From an uncultured Prevotellaceae bacterium (GTDB taxonomy: Bacteria > Bacteroidota > Bacteroidia > Bacteroidales > Bacteroidaceae): DNA of 64,000 nt. The stretch's first letter is position 1. Each line of letters opens with the position of its first letter. The stretch covers positions 1-64,000 of the forward strand of contig OMXV01000020.1 in the NCBI GenBank assembly GCA_900315075.1, in the 5' to 3' direction. The notes below the pieces were generated by a model, which did no database searches, had not been told where the DNA came from, and saw only the letters and a list, made by a program, of their open reading frames with translations. Positions 60,138 through 64,000 of this stretch are shown here, in pieces. Position numbers and translations under genes: made by a program.

Positions 60138-63100
60138 TTATCTTGGTGTTACAGAAGACGTAGTTCCACCAGTGAGACTAGCTCCCGTGGTATAAACGCC
60201 ATCCCAAAGGGAGGATGCTGGGTTGCTGATGGACGTGCTACCATAGACAATGCTTGCTTTGGTGTTTTTACTCAATCGTGGACTGCTTACACAGATTGTT
60301 GCCTGATTAATTGTCTGGGGCAACTTATAGCTGAATACCACCGAACCACTATTATCCTTCAGGCTAAGATAAGTATTTGCATTAAGATTGACATTACTTA
60401 ATGATACATAAGCCTGTGTGGCACTTGTGGGTAAGCCTCCGCTACCTCCACCTTGAGAGCCTCCAACACCAATGACAACACCACCATTGATAATGAGAGC
60501 AGCGTTGTCGCAGTCAAATCCCTCCTCAGGAGAACTCTTTCCATTAGCAATCACCACACCATCGTTGATTACAATACCCGTAGTACGATCGTTGGAATCG
60601 ATACCATCATTGCCTGAAGCGTGAGCCCAAATATTACCACCATTAAAGGTGATGGTGGAAGCCGCATTGATGGCATCATCATATGTGCTGCACTCCATTG
60701 TACCACCATTGATGGTAATAGTATATTTGCTTTCAAGCCCCTCGCCACTATCCTTAGTTGTACTCAAATGGATATCACCACCGTAGATGATGACTGCACC
60801 CATGCATTTCACAGCCTTGCAACTACCGATAAAGCCCTCAGCCATCCATCCACCACTTGATTTGCTTAGGTATGAACCAGTAGTGCTAACAGTGAGCGTA
60901 GGACCTGTCGCAGTATCCTCATTGCCAATCACCAACTTTGCACCGTTCTGTCCACTGACACTGCTATTTCCAACCTTGATGCCTTTCCCACCATTAGCAG
61001 AGCTTTCTATAGAAATAGTGCCACCAGCAAGTGTCATGTTGCCATCACTTTTCAAGCCACGACAGCCTACTCCCTCTGTACTGCCATTGCCTGTATAGGT
61101 AGCACCGTCTCCGCTTAGAGAAATATCGTAAATGCCACCTGTGATGGTCAGTGTGTTATCAGCAGAGATACCACGTGCCGCTGCCCCAGTGGCAACAACC
61201 GTTACCTGACCGCCTGTTCCGACAAAAGACATGCACTTCATGGCACTACTATATGAAGGCTCAGCACCAACAATCATATATTCACCTCCCACGGTGTCCA
61301 TGAATTTCCCGCCATTCATATAAATTGTGCCATCAGTTTTTATCCCCCTGCTGATGATGCCATTATGAGTGAGTGTGATATCGCCATCTTCCAATGTGAA
61401 ATTGCCAGAGGCTTTGATTCCGAAGGCTTTGTAGGTATCTCCCTCCTCTGTAGCAGTTGCTGCATCAGCATAGGTGCTGGTCACATTGCTGATAGAATAT
61501 ATCCGTATCGACCCATTCGTTTGATAATTGTTGCTGATGCTATAAAAGGCATCGTTTCCTGTAAGACTGAGATTGAAGGTTGCCGACTTTATCTCGTATG
61601 TGGATTGACCACCCCATCCACCTCCACTGGTATAATTGTCGCTTTTGAAATAATAGGTGCCTATGGTTTCGAAACCAAAGTCATAGTAGTAAAATGTCTT
61701 CGTCTGTCCATTAACGGTGAAGCTTGCCTGATTTGTGAGTTGTGCCACCATGTTGTTGCTGCTATCATAGAGATAGACGTTGGTCCATGCAGACCGCCTG
61801 CCACCGCCACCAGGACCGCCACCACCCCCCGTTGTGGGAATAGTGACATAGATACGATAACTATTCTGGGTTGTTGTCCCAGTATTCGTGACATCAAGAA
61901 TTCCTCCTGAACCATTGGCTGAAATATTGGTGATCCCCCCCGTAATATACACATCGCCATCGGCATTCATTCCACGTCCTCCTTTGGCAGTATTGTTGAT
62001 TGTTATGTTACCACCTGATACCATGATATCACCAGTGCTTCTGATGGCTGTAGTAAATGATGGGTCGTATGCATTGCCATTCTCATTTGACAACTCTGTG
62101 ATGAGATAACTGCCGCTCTGTGTAATTGAGAGGGTGCCATCGGAAACCATTATGTCGGCATTGGACTTCAGGCCCTTCACATCAGAACCACTTGATGTGA
62201 TGGTGATGCAGCCTCCACTGATAGCCATAAGCGAATCACTCTTTAATCCTGAAACATCATCACTTGTAAGTGCAATGTCGATTATCCCATCCTTGACAAG
62301 AAGTTGTCCGTCGTTTTCGTCACCCTCAAGTAAGGCTTCTACTTGAATACCGTCATCCTCAACATCATTTATAGTGATATGACCACCTTTCATCTCAAAA
62401 TACTGACCTACGTGGATACCATCGCCCACAGCACCTAAGATATGAATATTGCCAACAGTTTTTTTCAGTTCCATATATTCCTTCGAACGCACAGCATGTT
62501 TCGTATGTCCAGTCACATTGAGAGTGCCACCACCACTAACTTCCAAATGTCCCTTACAGAATAGAGCAGCCTTTTGGTCGCCAGTTCCATCAATAAGTGT
62601 GTTCTCCGTTCCATCTACTACAACTAATGCCACACGTTTGCCATCTTCAATATCAATACATCCACCATTGGGATTAGTGAGTGTAAGGCCATTAAGCATT
62701 ATCGTGGTCTTGAAAGCGCCTGTATAGGTGAAGGAACCACTATCACATGTACCATAGAGAACAGTCTTGTATTCCTCCTCTTCATTTGTATTGACGATGT
62801 TTACATGGCCATTGTCGACACTCACCGTGACATAGTCCTTCCATGCAGAAGGCATGCGATAGGTGGCACTTCCGCCAGCATAGTTGATATACAAAGCATC
62901 GACTTCGTCAAGTTCTTCGGGTGTATTAATCCCTATAATAATATTGATTAGTTTGATTACATCGGTGACTGTCACATCCCCATCTCCATCAAAATCGGCG
63001 ACCTGGAGTTCATAGTCGGTATTTGTACCTACGACAATGTTCACCATAAGCATAACATCGGTGATGCTAAGGCTTCCATCATTATCGAGGTCACCCACAT

Positions 63101-63164
63101 ATCGAGGGAAAGCCATTGTAAAACTTAGGAAAAAAAATAAGAAGATTGTAATAGTTCGTTTCAT
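60138..63164 (-). CDS. Secreted dockerin plus carbohydrate-binding (Cthe_2159-type) beta-helix protein
   Basis: Start at 63164 gives a signal peptide (MKRTITIFLFFFLSFTMAF). Next are two calcium-binding dockerin-type repeats (about 22-75): DLDNDGSLSITDVMLMVNIV and DFDGDGDVTVTDVIKLINII. The remaining ~900 residues are repeating beta-helix/carbohydrate-binding units with many G-x-I-x-I turns (SGGCITITSSGSDVKGLKSN), matching the DUF4353 family of secreted pectin/polysaccharide-binding proteins. Dockerins at the N-terminus of such a protein suggest attachment to a cohesin partner, which is unusual for this group. Function inferred. Confidence 0.85.
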   Translation of the reverse strand: MKRTITIFLFFFLSFTMAFPRYVGDLDNDGSLSITDVMLMVNIVVGTNTDYELQVADFDGDGDVTVTDVIKLINIIIGINTPEELDEVDALYINYAGGSATYRMPSAWKDYVTVSVDNGHVNIVNTNEEEEYKTVLYGTCDSGSFTYTGAFKTTIMLNGLTLTNPNGGCIDIEDGKRVALVVVDGTENTLIDGTGDQKAALFCKGHLEVSGGGTLNVTGHTKHAVRSKEYMELKKTVGNIHILGAVGDGIHVGQYFEMKGGHITINDVEDDGIQVEALLEGDENDGQLLVKDGIIDIALTSDDVSGLKSDSLMAISGGCITITSSGSDVKGLKSNADIMVSDGTLSITQSGSYLITELSNENGNAYDPSFTTAIRSTGDIMVSGGNITINNTAKGGRGMNADGDVYITGGITNISANGSGGILDVTNTGTTTQNSYRIYVTIPTTGGGGGPGGGGRRSAWTNVYLYDSSNNMVAQLTNQASFTVNGQTKTFYYYDFGFETIGTYYFKSDNYTSGGGWGGQSTYEIKSATFNLSLTGNDAFYSISNNYQTNGSIRIYSISNVTSTYADAATATEEGDTYKAFGIKASGNFTLEDGDITLTHNGIISRGIKTDGTIYMNGGKFMDTVGGEYMIVGAEPSYSSAMKCMSFVGTGGQVTVVATGAAARGISADNTLTITGGIYDISLSGDGATYTGNGSTEGVGCRGLKSDGNMTLAGGTISIESSANGGKGIKVGNSSVSGQNGAKLVIGNEDTATGPTLTVSTTGSYLSKSSGGWMAEGFIGSCKAVKCMGAVIIYGGDIHLSTTKDSGEGLESKYTITINGGTMECSTYDDAINAASTITFNGGNIWAHASGNDGIDSNDRTTGIVINDGVVIANGKSSPEEGFDCDNAALIINGGVVIGVGGSQGGGSGGLPTSATQAYVSLSNVNLNANTYLSLKDNSGSVVFSYKLPQTINQATICVSSPRLSKNTKASIVYGSTSISNPASSLWDGVYTTGASLTGGTTSSVTPR

Positions 63165-63185
63165 ATTTTTGATTAGTTTCTTTTG

Positions 63186-63194
63186 GCAAAAATA
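63186..63194 (-). promoter_or_regulatory. -7 box for the dockerin protein gene
   Basis: TATTTTTGC on the minus strand, 22 bp before the chosen start codon. Confidence 0.55.
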
Positions 63195-63317
63195 CAATTA
63201 AATTTGCATAAGTACCTAAAAATTTCAATGAAACAGTTCATTTTTTCAGTAAAACAGAGTCTGTATACCCTTATAGATGCCACAATTCCAGCGAAGACAA
63301 AAAAAAGACCTTTTCGC

Positions 63318-63349
63318 TTTGTAGTGCTCTAAAATTACCGTACCTTTGC
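63318..63349 (+). promoter_or_regulatory. Promoter of serB
   Basis: TTTG at 63318-63321, 19 bp, TACCTTTGC at 63341-63349, then 15 nt to the start codon at 63365. Confidence 0.75.
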
Positions 63350-63364
63350 ATCTCAATATACATC

Positions 63365-64000
63365 ATGACAAAAATGGAAGAACAAATATTAATCAGCATA
63401 ACCGGCCAAGACCGTCCGGGGCTGACTGCCTCGATTATGGGTATTCTGGCACATCATAATGCCCAGATACTCGACATCGGTCAAGCCGATATTCACAGCA
63501 CCCTTTCTCTTGGCATTCTCATCCGTATCGACGAGATGCATTCAGGTCAAGTGCTGAAAGAACTTCTTTTCAAGACCACTGAATTAGGTGTGAATATTGG
63601 TTTTTCACCCATCTCTGACGACGAATACGAAGAATGGGTGTCTCGACAAGGCAAAAACCGATATATACTTACCCTTATCGGCCGCTCGCTTTCTGCCAGT
63701 CAGATAGAAGCTGCCACCGAAGTAATTGCCAGCCAAGGACTGAACATCGACTCAATCCTTCGTCTCACTGGTAGGCAAAGCATCAAGCATCCCGAGCGCA
63801 ATGTACGCGCATGTATTGAGTTCTCCTTACGAGGCACACCCGACCGTGGCAAGATGCAAGCCCAGTTGATGAAACTCTCCACAGAGATGGGCATCGACTT
63901 CTCATTACAGCGTGACGACATGTTCCGCCGTTCTCGTCGTCTAATCTGCTTCGATATGGACTCGACGCTCATTCAGACCGAGTGCATCGACGAGTTAGCG
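63365..64000 (+). CDS. serB: Phosphoserine phosphatase with N-terminal ACT domains (partial)
   Basis: Only the first 212 codons are in the window; the frame is open to the edge. Two ACT-like domains (about 5-80: ILISITGQDRPGLTASIMGIL; about 100-170) precede the HAD catalytic start CFDMDSTLIQTECIDELA, with the nucleophile DxDST motif. It makes serine from phosphoserine, the last step of the pathway. A Met three codons in (63374) is an alternative start. Confidence 0.92.
   Translation, partial: MTKMEEQILISITGQDRPGLTASIMGILAHHNAQILDIGQADIHSTLSLGILIRIDEMHSGQVLKELLFKTTELGVNIGFSPISDDEYEEWVSRQGKNRYILTLIGRSLSASQIEAATEVIASQGLNIDSILRLTGRQSIKHPERNVRACIEFSLRGTPDRGKMQAQLMKLSTEMGIDFSLQRDDMFRRSRRLICFDMDSTLIQTECIDELA

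Overview
The window looks like a chromosomal segment of a gut- or oral-type member of the Bacteroidales, most likely Prevotellaceae. The signs are promoter motifs of the Bacteroidetes type (TAnnTTTGC at about -7, sometimes TTTG about 19-20 bp upstream), the MurF-alanine racemase and fucokinase/GDP-fucose pyrophosphorylase fusions typical of that phylum, a Bat aerotolerance operon, a TonB-dependent receptor with an N-terminal carboxypeptidase-like domain, GSCFA, YfhO and DUF2027-Smr proteins. Genus assignment is inference from gene content, not from a marker search.

Layout. 1-649 is gene-free and full of GC-rich hairpins. 650-7100 holds an acyl-CoA ligase and a secreted unknown protein (leftward), a nitrilase whose 5' end is unclear beside a repeat array, an Smr protein and an acyltransferase. 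7140-7317 carries tRNA-Ser(GCT) and tRNA-Glu(CTC). A 5.8 kb integrative element (7302-13101) sits in the 3' end of tRNA-Glu: a 17-bp att repeat at both ends, arm-site-like repeats inside both ends, a tyrosine integrase, an HTH protein, a Rep resembling the gene II/X rolling-circle initiators of filamentous phages and plasmids, and five unrecognised proteins. It has no recognisable relaxase, capsid or Zot-type ATPase. This is the best candidate here for an undescribed system.

13492-15405 is queA plus a PAP2 phosphatase. 15638-24197 is a seven-gene Bat operon (moxR, DUF58, BatD-like membrane protein, batA, batB, batC and a fused batD-batE). 24574-31052 is a leftward housekeeping block: cinA-like, tsaD, map, metH (without activation domain), smpB and a DMP19-family gene. 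31297-33167 is a divergent pair of membrane LytTR regulator and LiaF-like protein with three direct repeats between them. 33217-39111 carries a BamE-like lipoprotein, a GNAT, a winged-helix protein, a zinc-ribbon protein, a TonB receptor and an SDR. 39366-41311 is a coupled sigma factor/anti-sigma/plug-like operon. 41431-42035 holds aldo/keto reductase debris, one piece visibly GC-rich. 42720-47340 is a divergent polygalacturonase (GH28) and GH2 pair. 47455-56276 has murF-alr, a GSCFA protein, fkp and YfhO. 56602-59542 has a beta-barrel protein, a thioredoxin-esterase fusion and an SH3 protein. 59754 onward has a FeoB-associated peptide, tRNA-Cys, a secreted dockerin plus beta-helix protein and the 5' part of serB, which runs off the window.

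Intergenic spacers are strikingly repetitive. Many carry degenerate arrays with a 7-bp period (GTTAGRA, GTRAGAG, ATTGAAR), four carry an 11-bp-unit array around AGTTAAAGGGT, and several carry GC-rich hairpins, one of them in frame inside the LytTR gene. All product calls rest on reading motifs by eye; no database search was run.
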